Part shown: in pieces, positions 7,633-15,482 of the stretch
Layout of the letters: the number at the start of each line of letters is the position of its first letter
How positions within the stretch are numbered: position 1 is the first letter of the stretch
Source: Nocardia testacea NBRC 100365
GTDB lineage: Bacteria > Actinomycetota > Actinomycetes > Mycobacteriales > Mycobacteriaceae
Assembly (NCBI RefSeq): GCF_000308775.1
Contig: NZ_BAGJ01000272.1
Span: forward strand, 1 to 64,000
DNA: 64,000 bases
Direction: 5' to 3'
The notes under the pieces: model-generated
The model's database searches: none
Told to the model about the DNA's origin: nothing
What the model saw: the letters and a program-made list of their open reading frames with translations, nothing else
Translations under genes and position numbers: made by a program

Positions 7633-8699
7633 CCGCCACGATCCCGTTCGGCAGCGAGAATGTCGTGCGCCGCGCCTCCGACCTGATCGGCGCCACTCCC
7701 CTGTTCGAACTGGTGCGTACCGGGTCCGGTAGCAGACTGCTGCTCAAGCTCGAGCAGTTCAACCCGACCGGTTCGGCCAAGGTGCGGATGGCCCGGGAAA
7801 TGGTGCTGGCGGCCGAACGCAGCGGCGATCTCGCCCCCGGCGGCCATATCGTGGAACCCACGTCCGGCAATACCGGCACCGGCCTGGCCCTCATCGCCCT
7901 CGAACGTGGCTACGCCTTCACCGCGGTGGTCGACGGCCATGCCGCGGCGGACAAACTCCGGGCCATGCGCGCCATGGGCGCGCGGCTGGTGACGGTCGAC
8001 GGCGACGGCAGCGCCGGGCCGAGCAGCGTGCGGCGGCGGCACCTCGCCGCCGAGATCGCCGCCGCCACCGGCGCCTACCGGCCCGACCAGCACAACAACC
8101 CGCACAACAACGCCGGCTATCGGGAACTGGCCGGCGAACTGCGCAAGGACCTGGCGACCGATATCGACTACCTGGTCGGCGCGGTGGGCACCGGCGGATC
8201 GCTGTGCGGCACCGTGGAGGAGCTGCGCCGGCTGGGGTCGCGGGTGTACGCCGTCGGCGTGGAACCGGTGGGTTCCATCATCTTCGGCGGCGAACCCGGC
8301 TCCTACTGGCAGACCGGGGCGGGCAGTCCGGCCGGCTTCCCGGTGGGCGGCAATATGCGCTATGAGCTGATCGACGAGAACTGCCGCGTCGGCGATATCG
8401 ACGCCTTCGCCACGGCCCGGGTGGTGGCGCGGCGTACCGGCATCCTGATCGGCGGCACGGCGGGCGCGGCCGTCCATGTGGCGTTGCGCCGGCTGGTCCG
8501 GGTGCCGCCGGGCAGCACCGTGGTGGTGCTGGCGTGCGACGCCGGCGAGAAATATCTCGACACCGTGTACGACGACGACTGGCTGGCCGAGCGCGGCCTC
8601 TACGATCGGGCCGCCCGGCAACGCATGGTGCGGCTCTGCCGCGCCTACGACGAATCGGTGCGACTCGCGGCCCTCGATCTCCGGCGACAGGGAGCGTGA
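7629..8699 (+). CDS. SbnA-like PLP enzyme (cysteine synthase fold, diaminopropionate pathway)
   Basis: A 356-residue fold-type II PLP enzyme. NPTGSAKVRMA places the Schiff-base lysine at K51. PTSGNTGTG (77-85) is the substrate-carboxylate loop, and GTGGSLCG near residue 190 binds the cofactor phosphate. SbnA condenses O-phosphoserine with glutamate, and an EDDS-type enzyme would be expected to use aspartate or a similar amine. Its place directly beside SbnB-like and SbnH-like genes argues against ordinary cysteine synthesis. The start GTG at 7629 overlaps the TGA of the previous gene. An in-frame GTG at 7608 is possible but would overlap that gene more. Confidence 0.8.
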   Translation: MTATIPFGSENVVRRASDLIGATPLFELVRTGSGSRLLLKLEQFNPTGSAKVRMAREMVLAAERSGDLAPGGHIVEPTSGNTGTGLALIALERGYAFTAVVDGHAAADKLRAMRAMGARLVTVDGDGSAGPSSVRRRHLAAEIAAATGAYRPDQHNNPHNNAGYRELAGELRKDLATDIDYLVGAVGTGGSLCGTVEELRRLGSRVYAVGVEPVGSIIFGGEPGSYWQTGAGSPAGFPVGGNMRYELIDENCRVGDIDAFATARVVARRTGILIGGTAGAAVHVALRRLVRVPPGSTVVVLACDAGEKYLDTVYDDDWLAERGLYDRAARQRMVRLCRAYDESVRLAALDLRRQGA

Positions 8700-8706
8700 G
8701 CAACAG

Positions 8707-10110
8707 ATGACGTTTCGATGGCACCCCTATCGGGCGATCCTGGCGCTCGCCGCTCCGATCGCCGGAATCCAGCTCGCCCAGGTGGCGCTCACCACGGTCG
8801 ATCTGGCGATGATGGGATTTCTCGGCGTGGCGGCCGTCGCGGCGGGAGGCCTGGCGCTGCTGCTGTACAACCAGTTGCGCACCATGTGCGTGGGTATGGT
8901 CACCGGCGTCGGAAACCTGATCGCGGCGGCGGCCGGAAGGGGCGAGAAACGCACCGGCACCGGCGAACTCGACGCCGCGGCGCGCACCGAGATCCACGGA
9001 TACCTGCGCGCCGCGCTGTTCGTCGCCACCGTAACCTCGGTGGGCGGCGCGCTCGCGCTGGTCGCGCTCGGCTACGCCCTGCGCTGGATGGGGCAGGACA
9101 CCGCGGTGCTCGAGCTGGCCCGCCCGATCATCTGGACACTCGCGCCCGGCCTGGTGCCGATGCTGTGGCTCAACGTTCTCCGGCAGTTCGCCGTCGGCAT
9201 GCGCCGGGCGGGTTCGCTGCTGCGGGTCACGCTGTGGTCGGTCGGGGTCAACGCACTGCTCGACGCGTTGTTCGTCTTCGGCTGGTTCGGCGTGCCGAAA
9301 CTCGGACTCGCGGGGATCGGTCTGGCCACCACGCTGGTCCAGTGCTGGACCTGCGCCGTCTATCTACGCAGCGTCCGGCGCGATCCGGTGCTCGGTGCCC
9401 TGCTGTCGCTGCGCGCCTGGCAGGCCGACCGTGCCACGGTGGTGCGTATCGTGCGCATGGGGACACCGATCGCGCTGACCTACGGTGCGGAAGCGGCGAT
9501 CACCTCGATCGCCACCGTCCTGATGGGCGGATTCGGCGCGGTCGCGCTGGCCGCGAGCAATATCGTGAACCAGCTCGCCTATATCGTCTACCAGGTCAAT
9601 ATCGGCCTGTCGCAGGGCTCGTCGATCCTGCTGAGCCGCACCGTGGGCCAGGGCGACCGGGACGCGGTGGCCGCTATCGCGCGCCGGACGTTCACCCTCG
9701 GTTTCACCTTCATGACAGCGGTCGGCCTGCTCTACGTGCTGGCACCACATCTCGTGCTCGCCCCGTTCCTCGGCTCGCATCGCGAGGACACCGCGGTGGT
9801 CGCGGCCGCCACCACCCTGCTGTGGTTCGCCATCGTCCAGCAGTACTGCAAAGGCGCCCAGAATCTCTGCGTCGGTCTGCTGCGCGGGATCGGGAACACG
9901 AAGGCCGGTATGCAGAGCACCCTCATCGGATACTTCGCCCTCGGCGTGCCCGCGATGGCGGTGTTCGGTATCGCGCTCGGCTGGCACGGTCCAGGTGTCT
10001 GGCTCGGCCTGTGCCTGGGATTCGGAGCGACGGCGTTCCTGGTGCAGCGTAGGTTCCGGCGCGAGCTCCGGGACCGCGTGCCGGGTGGGCACCTGGCCGC
10101 GCGCACCTGA
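8707..10110 (+). CDS. MATE family exporter
   Basis: A 467-residue protein with twelve hydrophobic helices arranged as two six-helix halves, each with the MATE pattern. The first half opens RAILALAAPIAGIQLAQVAL, and the second half has GTPIALTYGAEA. MATE proteins use an ion gradient to export small molecules. The gene follows the SbnA-like gene after seven bases, so it is almost certainly the exporter for the product of the three upstream enzymes. No uptake genes for a metal-chelate are in the operon. Start: ATG at 8707. Confidence 0.9.
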   Translation: MTFRWHPYRAILALAAPIAGIQLAQVALTTVDLAMMGFLGVAAVAAGGLALLLYNQLRTMCVGMVTGVGNLIAAAAGRGEKRTGTGELDAAARTEIHGYLRAALFVATVTSVGGALALVALGYALRWMGQDTAVLELARPIIWTLAPGLVPMLWLNVLRQFAVGMRRAGSLLRVTLWSVGVNALLDALFVFGWFGVPKLGLAGIGLATTLVQCWTCAVYLRSVRRDPVLGALLSLRAWQADRATVVRIVRMGTPIALTYGAEAAITSIATVLMGGFGAVALAASNIVNQLAYIVYQVNIGLSQGSSILLSRTVGQGDRDAVAAIARRTFTLGFTFMTAVGLLYVLAPHLVLAPFLGSHREDTAVVAAATTLLWFAIVQQYCKGAQNLCVGLLRGIGNTKAGMQSTLIGYFALGVPAMAVFGIALGWHGPGVWLGLCLGFGATAFLVQRRFRRELRDRVPGGHLAART

Positions 10111-10188
10111 ACAGGCCCCACCGGCTCGGGCGCGACGCCGCGTACCCGCGGGACCGTAGCGGGGACCGCAACACACCGGACCCCGGCG

Positions 10189-10218
10189 GTACCCCGGCGT
10201 TTCCACGGGCCGGGGTAC
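10189..10218. terminator. Hairpin between convergent MATE and MarR genes
   Basis: GTACCCCGGC (10189-10198) pairs exactly with GCCGGGGTAC (10209-10218) around a 10-base loop, in the gap between two convergent genes. There is no T-run, which is common for GC-rich actinobacterial terminators. Confidence 0.5.
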
Positions 10219-10631
10219 TAGGGCATCGCCCGCACGAATCGATCGAGCAAACGCGCGAATTCGCCGCGCTCGTCCGCGGTCCAGCCGGTCATGGCGGTTT
10301 CGAAAGCGGCCCGGCGGCGGGCGTGGGACCGTTCGAGGATCTCCCGTCCACGCTCGGTGAGGACCAGCACCGAACGTCTGCCGTCGGCCTGGTCGGCGAC
10401 CCGGCGGACCAGATCCTCGGCGACCGCGGCAGCCACCAGTTTGCTGGCCCGCGGCTGGTCCACGGCCAGGGCGGAGGCCACCGCGGAGACCGAGGGGTGC
10501 GGCGTCGCCTCGATCACGTCCAGCACGTCGAAGGATTGCCCGGCCGGTTCGCCCTCTTTCGCGAGCGCGCGCCGGGTCTGTCGGCGGCGGATCGCCACCA
10601 TCGCTCGTTCTACGCGCTCGACATCATCCAC
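10218..10631 (-). CDS. MarR family transcriptional regulator
   Basis: A 137-residue winged-helix protein. The HTH lies at residues ~50-75 (VSAVASALAVDQPRASKLV) and the wing at ~80-95 (ADGRRSVLVLTERGRE). MarR proteins bind short palindromes as dimers and are released by small ligands. It is divergent from a lipoprotein-MarR fusion gene. The 78-bp gap holds two palindromes that are the likely operators for both genes. Confidence 0.9.
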   Translation of the reverse strand: MDDVERVERAMVAIRRRQTRRALAKEGEPAGQSFDVLDVIEATPHPSVSAVASALAVDQPRASKLVAAAVAEDLVRRVADQADGRRSVLVLTERGREILERSHARRRAAFETAMTGWTADERGEFARLLDRFVRAMP

Positions 10632-10647
10632 CCCGACATGTTATTAC

Positions 10648-10663
10648 GGACATATACATGTCC
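10648..10663. promoter_or_regulatory. Palindromic operator candidate 1 in MarR intergenic region
   Basis: Perfect inverted repeat GGACAT-ATAC-ATGTCC, 17 bp upstream of the minus-strand MarR start. Its size and placement fit MarR operators. Confidence 0.5.
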
Positions 10664-10665
10664 AA

Positions 10666-10688
10666 TGACAACTAATTATGATTTGTCA
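10666..10688. promoter_or_regulatory. Palindromic operator candidate 2 in MarR intergenic region
   Basis: TGACAA (10666-10671) and TTGTCA (10683-10688) form exact arms 11 bp apart in an AT-rich stretch just upstream of the plus-strand fusion gene. Either a regulator site or part of its promoter. Confidence 0.4.
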
Positions 10689-10709
10689 TGTATTCGAATG
10701 GAGACTCCG

Positions 10710-11237
10710 ATGAACGTCCGCACCCTGCTGTTCGGCGCCGCCACCCTGCTACTCGTCCCGCTGGCCGCCGCCTGCGGCGAGCCCGCCGCCGACCCGACTC
10801 CGGCGGAACCGGCACCCGCCGGCGAGAACCGGCTCATCGGCTACCAGGTCAAACGGCTCGACCAGCTGATCGACCTGACCTTCGACCGGCTGGTCGCCGA
10901 CGCCGGGCTCTCCCGGCGCGAATGGCAGACCCTCAACGCGCTCGCCGCCGGCCCGGCCGGGGATGCGGCATTGACCGATGCGCTCCGCCCGTTCTGGGAG
11001 GTCGAGCAGGAAGACCCGCGCGAGGTGGTCGCCGCGCTGGCCGAGCGCGGGTGGGTGGGCCGGGACTCCGACGGGCGCTACGTCCTCACCGAAGCCGGGC
11101 GCACGACCCGGGCGGCGGCAGCCGACTCGGTGGGCCGGATCCGTGACCTCGCCGCGACCGGCGTGAGCGACCAGGAGTTCACGCAGATGATGGATGTCAT
11201 GGCACGCATCATCGCCAACCTCGAACAGGCCGCCTGA
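10710..11237 (+). CDS. Predicted lipoprotein with a MarR-like winged-helix domain
   Basis: A 175-residue protein with two parts that do not usually go together. Residues 1-20 are a lipoprotein signal peptide (MNVRTLLFG, then a hydrophobic stretch and LAAAC, with C20 as lipidation site). A short Pro/Ala linker follows to residue ~38. The rest resembles a MarR regulator: a helix-rich start, SRREWQTLNALA, a partner-helix region, and the wing GRDSDGRYVLTEAGR. GGAG sits six bases before the ATG at 10710, and no alternative start lies between it and the MarR part, so the fusion is not a start-calling error. The role is unknown; it may sense ligands at the membrane surface. Confidence 0.7.
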   Translation: MNVRTLLFGAATLLLVPLAAACGEPAADPTPAEPAPAGENRLIGYQVKRLDQLIDLTFDRLVADAGLSRREWQTLNALAAGPAGDAALTDALRPFWEVEQEDPREVVAALAERGWVGRDSDGRYVLTEAGRTTRAAAADSVGRIRDLAATGVSDQEFTQMMDVMARIIANLEQAA

Positions 11238-11420
11238 GCCTGCGCCCGGAGGCAGGCGCCGGGTTTCGTGCCGGTTGCGAACCCGGTGCCGCGCGGCAGT
11301 GCACTGTGAACGCCGGCAGCGAAATCGCAAGAGCACGTTTCACCGCATCGGGTCGGGCCACCACCGCCCCGAGGTGACAATGGCGATGGGCAACCCCGCA
11401 GGAAGAGACGAAAGGACAGA

Positions 11421-11684
11421 GTGCAGAACGGATATCGTTCCACGCTGGTGGAGCAGATGCGGAAGTACGCGCCCGCACTCCCTGCGGTGACGGCGGATTC
11501 GCTGCGCACGAAGGTGATGGTGGGTGAGCTCTCGCTCGCCTCCGTCGATCTCGTCAGCTCATTGGTCGACAACGCGGTGTCTGTCGACCCACAGGACGTG
11601 CCGACGCTGCGATGGCTGATCGAAAGCGTCACCACGCCCCCGGACACCCCGACAGACCTGGCCGACCGACTGGGGGTCGAGTAG
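11421..11684 (+). CDS. Small hypothetical protein
   Basis: An 87-residue acidic, helix-rich soluble protein starting MQNGYRSTLVEQMRKYAP, with a GTG start preceded by GAAAGGA. No family recognised. The composition (many V, L, S, D, few G) and clean start suggest a real gene. It lies alone between the MarR fusion gene and the VOC gene. Confidence 0.55.
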   Translation: MQNGYRSTLVEQMRKYAPALPAVTADSLRTKVMVGELSLASVDLVSSLVDNAVSVDPQDVPTLRWLIESVTTPPDTPTDLADRLGVE

Positions 11685-11899
11685 GAGTCGCCGACTCGAC
11701 CGCAGCGCGCAGGCACATCTTCTCGGTCGTGAATACTGGTGTCGCCACGGCAGGTCGACCCAGGAATGCCCCGGGCTGCGGTGATCCGGTATGCCAGGAC
11801 ATCAGTACGCCGACAGCCCCGCCAGGTCGGCCGTGGGCCCGCTGTCGCATCGGCCCCGTCCGGCGGCCCGTACCCAGAACCCGTGATCCGGAGGATAGT

Positions 11900-12670
11900 A
11901 TGAGCGCGACCTCGATCGAGAGCATTCTCCTCGGCAGCACCGACCCCGGAAGTCTCCGCGCCTGGTATGCCCAGGTGCTGGGCGTCACGCCCGATATCGA
12001 CGGCTTCCTCGACTTCGGCGGTGTCGGCGTACTCACCGACGCCCGCGACGATCTCGCCCCGCGTGCCGCCGAACCCGGGCGCGTGATCATCAATTACCAC
12101 GTGCCCGATATCCACGCCGCCGCCCGACGGCTGGAAGCCTTCGAGGTTCCCTGGGTGTCCGGCGTGCAGTACCGTCCGGCGGGACTGTGGTTCGCCACGG
12201 TCGAGGACCCCGACGGCAACTATGTCCAGCTGATCCAGACCACCCCCGTCTACTGGGCCGAGAAGAAGCACCGCGCAGGCGCGACCGCCGGCCCGCTGGA
12301 CAACGCCCGGGCGGCGGTCCGGCTTCCGGCACAGGATCTCCGGCGGGCGCGGACCTGGTACGCGCGGCGACTCGGACTCGAGCCCGCCGAGGAACGCGAC
12401 GGCGGGCTGCGCTACCGCTGCGGCGGTACCGAGTTCGTGGTGTTCACGTCGACCGGTCGGGCTTCGGGCGACCACACCCAGATGGGGTTCACGGTGCCCG
12501 ATCTCGAGTCGGCCGTCGCGGAGTTGCGGGCGCGGGGTGTGGAATTCGAGAGCGAAATCGTCGAAGTACGGGGCCACTACCCGTCGACCGGAGCGTCCGG
12601 GGAGCGCGCAACCTGGTTCCGGGACAGCGAAGGCAATCTGCTCGGTCTGAGCCAGTACGTCTACGACTGA
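11900..12670 (+). CDS. Two-domain VOC (glyoxalase/bleomycin resistance) protein
   Basis: A 256-residue protein made of two vicinal-oxygen-chelate domains in tandem, residues ~5-118 and ~133-255. The first ends in FATVEDPDGNYVQLIQ and the second in TWFRDSEGNLLGLSQ, the standard metal-site ends of each half. The family includes isomerases, dioxygenases and antibiotic-binding proteins, and the substrate here cannot be told. ATG at 11900 is preceded by GGAGG, which sets the start. Confidence 0.85.
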   Translation: MSATSIESILLGSTDPGSLRAWYAQVLGVTPDIDGFLDFGGVGVLTDARDDLAPRAAEPGRVIINYHVPDIHAAARRLEAFEVPWVSGVQYRPAGLWFATVEDPDGNYVQLIQTTPVYWAEKKHRAGATAGPLDNARAAVRLPAQDLRRARTWYARRLGLEPAEERDGGLRYRCGGTEFVVFTSTGRASGDHTQMGFTVPDLESAVAELRARGVEFESEIVEVRGHYPSTGASGERATWFRDSEGNLLGLSQYVYD

Positions 12671-12787
12671 CCCTCGTGCCCGGTTCGGGGCGCCGCAACG
12701 CCGGGCACCGTCCGGCCGAACCCGGGAAACCGCCGCCGGGCAAACCGCGGGCGACGGCGTGTCGGGGTGAATCGATAGTCTGCCGGG

Positions 12788-13456
12788 ATGGTCAGACCGG
12801 ATCCGGCACTGCGGCGTCTGCTGCGCGAAACAGGAAAGTTGCTCCAGCCGTATGGTTTTCACGGCACCGACGCCCCATGGGTGCGGGTGGAGCCGGACGG
12901 CGTCGCGTCCGTCGGCCGCACCCGGGTGTCGCGGACCTGGGCCGACGGTCAGCAGGTCCTACGATTCGGTCTGCAGCTCGACGCCACTCCGCGGGCCTGG
13001 TGGGAATTCGGCAACTGGCGCAACGAACGGCTGGGCCTGGCACCGATCCCGCTGGAGCAGGCCGCCGGTCCCGATCTGATCGACGACCACGGCCTGCCCG
13101 CGGAACTCACCCGCCCATGGTCGCTGCGGGTCGACCCGGAGCAGCCGGGCGGGCACGCACTACAGGCCGATCTCGACACCATCCGCGCCGAACTCCCCCG
13201 CCGGGTCCACGCCTACGCACGCCGGGCGATCCAGCTCGCCGACCCGGACCGCTATCTGACCGAACTCCAGGCGCAACCCGGTGATCGAATCGGCACCCGC
13301 GAAGCGATCGTCGTCCTGCTCGCCGACCGCGGCCCCGGCCCGGAGCTCGACGTGGCGATCCACCGGCTGCGGACCTGCTTCGCCGACCGCCGGGCCTCGG
13401 AGTTCGCGGAGGAGGTCATCACCTACGCGCGGACCCGGGCCGCCACCGTCGTCTGA
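12788..13456 (+). CDS. Hypothetical protein
   Basis: A 222-residue soluble protein starting MVRPDPALRRLLRETGKLL. It has a Trp-rich middle (RAWWEFGNWRNERLG, residues ~68-82) and an alternating strand/helix pattern. The layout resembles small DUF4304-type proteins of unknown role, but I cannot assign it firmly. It stands alone between the VOC gene and a convergent small membrane-protein gene. Confidence 0.6.
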   Translation: MVRPDPALRRLLRETGKLLQPYGFHGTDAPWVRVEPDGVASVGRTRVSRTWADGQQVLRFGLQLDATPRAWWEFGNWRNERLGLAPIPLEQAAGPDLIDDHGLPAELTRPWSLRVDPEQPGGHALQADLDTIRAELPRRVHAYARRAIQLADPDRYLTELQAQPGDRIGTREAIVVLLADRGPGPELDVAIHRLRTCFADRRASEFAEEVITYARTRAATVV

Positions 13457-13470
13457 GCTGTACCGGGGTG

Positions 13471-13704
13471 TCAGCGGCGGAAGAGCCGGCGCACCCGGGC
13501 GCGAACCCGGGCCGCGCGTGATTCGGCTTCGGGTGGCTCGACCGCCTGCTCGGCGGCCACCGCCTGCGCGAACCGGGCGTGCAACTGCTCGCGGACCTCG
13601 TCCGGCGTGTAGGCGCGCCGGCGGCGTTCGGCACGCACCACCACCACACCGGTGGCCACCACACCGGCCGCTCCCGCCAAACCCAATACCTTCCACCACC
13701 TCAT
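13471..13704 (-). CDS. Small single-pass membrane protein
   Basis: A 77-residue protein: MRWWKVLGL, a single hydrophobic helix at residues ~6-24, an Arg-rich membrane-proximal stretch, then an amphipathic helical tail ending RARVRRLFRR. The ATG at 13704 lies 18 bp from the divergent amidase-like gene. Function unknown. The topology suggests a cytoplasmic basic tail. Confidence 0.6.
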   Translation of the reverse strand: MRWWKVLGLAGAAGVVATGVVVVRAERRRRAYTPDEVREQLHARFAQAVAAEQAVEPPEAESRAARVRARVRRLFRR

Positions 13705-13722
13705 AACGCATAGGCTACGTCC

Positions 13723-14379
13723 ATGGCGGGTGCGGATCTCGATCTCGACCGGGCTGTCGAGATCACCAGGACAGGTGACATCTGGTTGTTCCGTGGTCAT
13801 TCCACGGCCGATCGGATGATCCGGATGACGACGAACAGTCCGGTCAACCATGTGGGGATGTCGGTGGTGATCGACGACCTTCCGGCGCTGATCTGGCACG
13901 CCGAACTCGGCCGGTCGCTACCGGATATGTGGTCGGGCACCGCGCACCGCGGCGCACAATTGCACAACCTGCGCGACGCGGTGCTGACCTGGGCGAACCG
14001 CTACGGTCAGCAGGCGTGGCTGCGCCAGCTCGAACCGCCCGCCACCCGGGAGATGGAAGACGGCGTGCTGCGCACGGTAGCGCGACTCGACGGCACCCCG
14101 TTCCCGTCCACCGCGGCGCTGGCCGGGCGCTGGTTCCGCGGCCGGGTCCGGTTGCCGCGCCGCCGCTCCCGGCGGCCCGCCGCCCGCGAAGTGGAGAACG
14201 CCTACTGCGCGGAGATCGTGGCGGCCACATACCAGGCGATGGGTCTGCTCCCGGATACCCGCAGCCCGGACTGGTACGACCCCGGCCGGTTCTGGAGCGG
14301 GGATCGACTGCGGCTGCGCGGCGGCCGGACGCTCAGCGGCGAGATCGCCGTACACGCCCCGCCCGAGCCGGCGAACTGA
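13723..14379 (+). CDS. Permuted papain-like amidase/peptidase (NlpC/P60-related, YiiX-like)
   Basis: A 218-residue protein with the circularly permuted NlpC/P60 order. GDIWLFRGHS (residues 18-27) opens the domain, the histidine follows in NHVGMSVVI (H43), and the nucleophile comes late in NAYCAEIVAATY (C162). YaeF/YiiX-type members act on peptide or lipid amide bonds, and the substrate is not predictable. There is no signal peptide, so it is probably cytoplasmic. An Arg-rich insert at ~140-155 is unusual. Confidence 0.75.
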   Translation: MAGADLDLDRAVEITRTGDIWLFRGHSTADRMIRMTTNSPVNHVGMSVVIDDLPALIWHAELGRSLPDMWSGTAHRGAQLHNLRDAVLTWANRYGQQAWLRQLEPPATREMEDGVLRTVARLDGTPFPSTAALAGRWFRGRVRLPRRRSRRPAAREVENAYCAEIVAATYQAMGLLPDTRSPDWYDPGRFWSGDRLRLRGGRTLSGEIAVHAPPEPAN

Positions 14380-14424
14380 TCGCCGGCCGGGGACGGCCAC
14401 GGCCGCGTACCGTGCCGCCCGGGC

Positions 14425-14751
14425 TCAGCCGGCGGCGCGCTGATACGCCTCCAGCACGACACCGGGGATACGGCCGCGATCGGGTACCTCGTGCCCGTTG
14501 CGCCGCGCCCACTCGCGTACCGCTTTCGCCGATTGCGGACGGTCCGGTGTCTGTCCTTTCACCCGGCGCGGTTTGCCGACCCTGCGGGCGAATGGCACCC
14601 ATTTGTTGAGCGCCGCACGGAATTCCCGCGCGTTCTCCTCGGAAAGGTCTATTTCGTACAGCAATCCGTCGACTCCGAACGACACCGTCTCCGCCGCGAC
14701 GGATTCGCCGTCCAGATCATCGACCATCGTGACAACTACCCTGCGCGCCAC
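14425..14751 (-). CDS. lsr2: Lsr2, nucleoid-associated H-NS-like protein
   Basis: A 108-residue DNA-bridging protein that silences AT-rich, often acquired, genes in actinobacteria. The N-terminal beta/alpha oligomerisation domain starts [14 protein letters not shown]. The C-terminal DNA-binding part ends [19 protein letters not shown], with the RGR minor-groove hook at residues ~94-96. Start set at the GTG that gives M-A-R-R; a GTG two codons upstream is equally close to the ribosome binding site. The length matches the family. Nocardiae often carry several copies, so this need not be the main one. Confidence 0.9.
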   Translation of the reverse strand: MARRVVVTMVDDLDGESVAAETVSFGVDGLLYEIDLSEENAREFRAALNKWVPFARRVGKPRRVKGQTPDRPQSAKAVREWARRNGHEVPDRGRIPGVVLEAYQRAAG

Positions 14752-15040
14752 ACCCACGTCCCTTCACTCACTACACCACCGGCCGACCCGGCACGCGACA
14801 CCGTACTGGTATCACCCACGAATACCGCCTCAGAAACGCTGAGAAACCAATGAGAAAGAGACACTTGGACTCTCGTCCGAATCCGCTGGAGGACGGCCAC
14901 GCCACCGGGAGGGTCTCCCGGCCGTCGTGGAGAGGATTCGGCGGTACCGTTGCCCGAGCCTCCTCCAGCGGCGCCGCGACGGGCCCCACCTGGGCATTCG
15001 GTGCCGGCAGGCGCGGGTCGCCGATGCTGCGCCGCACCGA

Positions 15041-15415
15041 TCAGCTCATCGGCGCACAGCCGGAGCCCGGTGGCGGCGGTTCGCGCAGGAATCGGAGCAT
15101 ACGCTCGGCGGCCTCGCGCGCGCTGTGCCCGTCCCACACGACCGGCACCCGCCGTTCCGGGATACGAAACAGCCCCCAGTGCCGCAGCCGGTAGTGATTG
15201 GCGATCTGCCCGGTCGGTAACGTCGCGTAGACGACGAACCAGCCACCGCCGAAACAGAGTTCACCGTCGCTGTGCCGGATACTCTTGTGCACGTCGTATC
15301 GGCCGCCGCGCGCCCATTCGTTGAACACGAGCGCGTTGTACAACATCCGATACTGGTACAGCTCGGCGAATGTGTGGACGCCGTCGCTGGTGTTCTCGTC
15401 CGCCTCGCCGGGCAC
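15041..15415 (-). CDS. Phage-type hypothetical protein (WDGH motif)
   Basis: A 124-residue protein with a compact conserved core: HTFAELYQYRMLYNALVFNE, then DVHKSIRHSDGELCFGGGWF and a late VVWDGHSAREA. Proteins with this FAELY...HSDGE...WDGH layout occur, as I recall, in actinobacteriophages and actinobacterial genomes without known function. GTG at 15415 has GGAGG five bases upstream, which fixes the start. It is divergent from the ADP-ribosylglycohydrolase gene with 67 bp between, so the two may share control. Confidence 0.65.
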   Translation of the reverse strand: MPGEADENTSDGVHTFAELYQYRMLYNALVFNEWARGGRYDVHKSIRHSDGELCFGGGWFVVYATLPTGQIANHYRLRHWGLFRIPERRVPVVWDGHSAREAAERMLRFLREPPPPGSGCAPMS

Positions 15416-15482
15416 GCCGCCTCCAGTTCGCTCGCTGTGGTGGTGTCGGGCCGAGTACCCGCTCCGGATACCATTCGACGCG

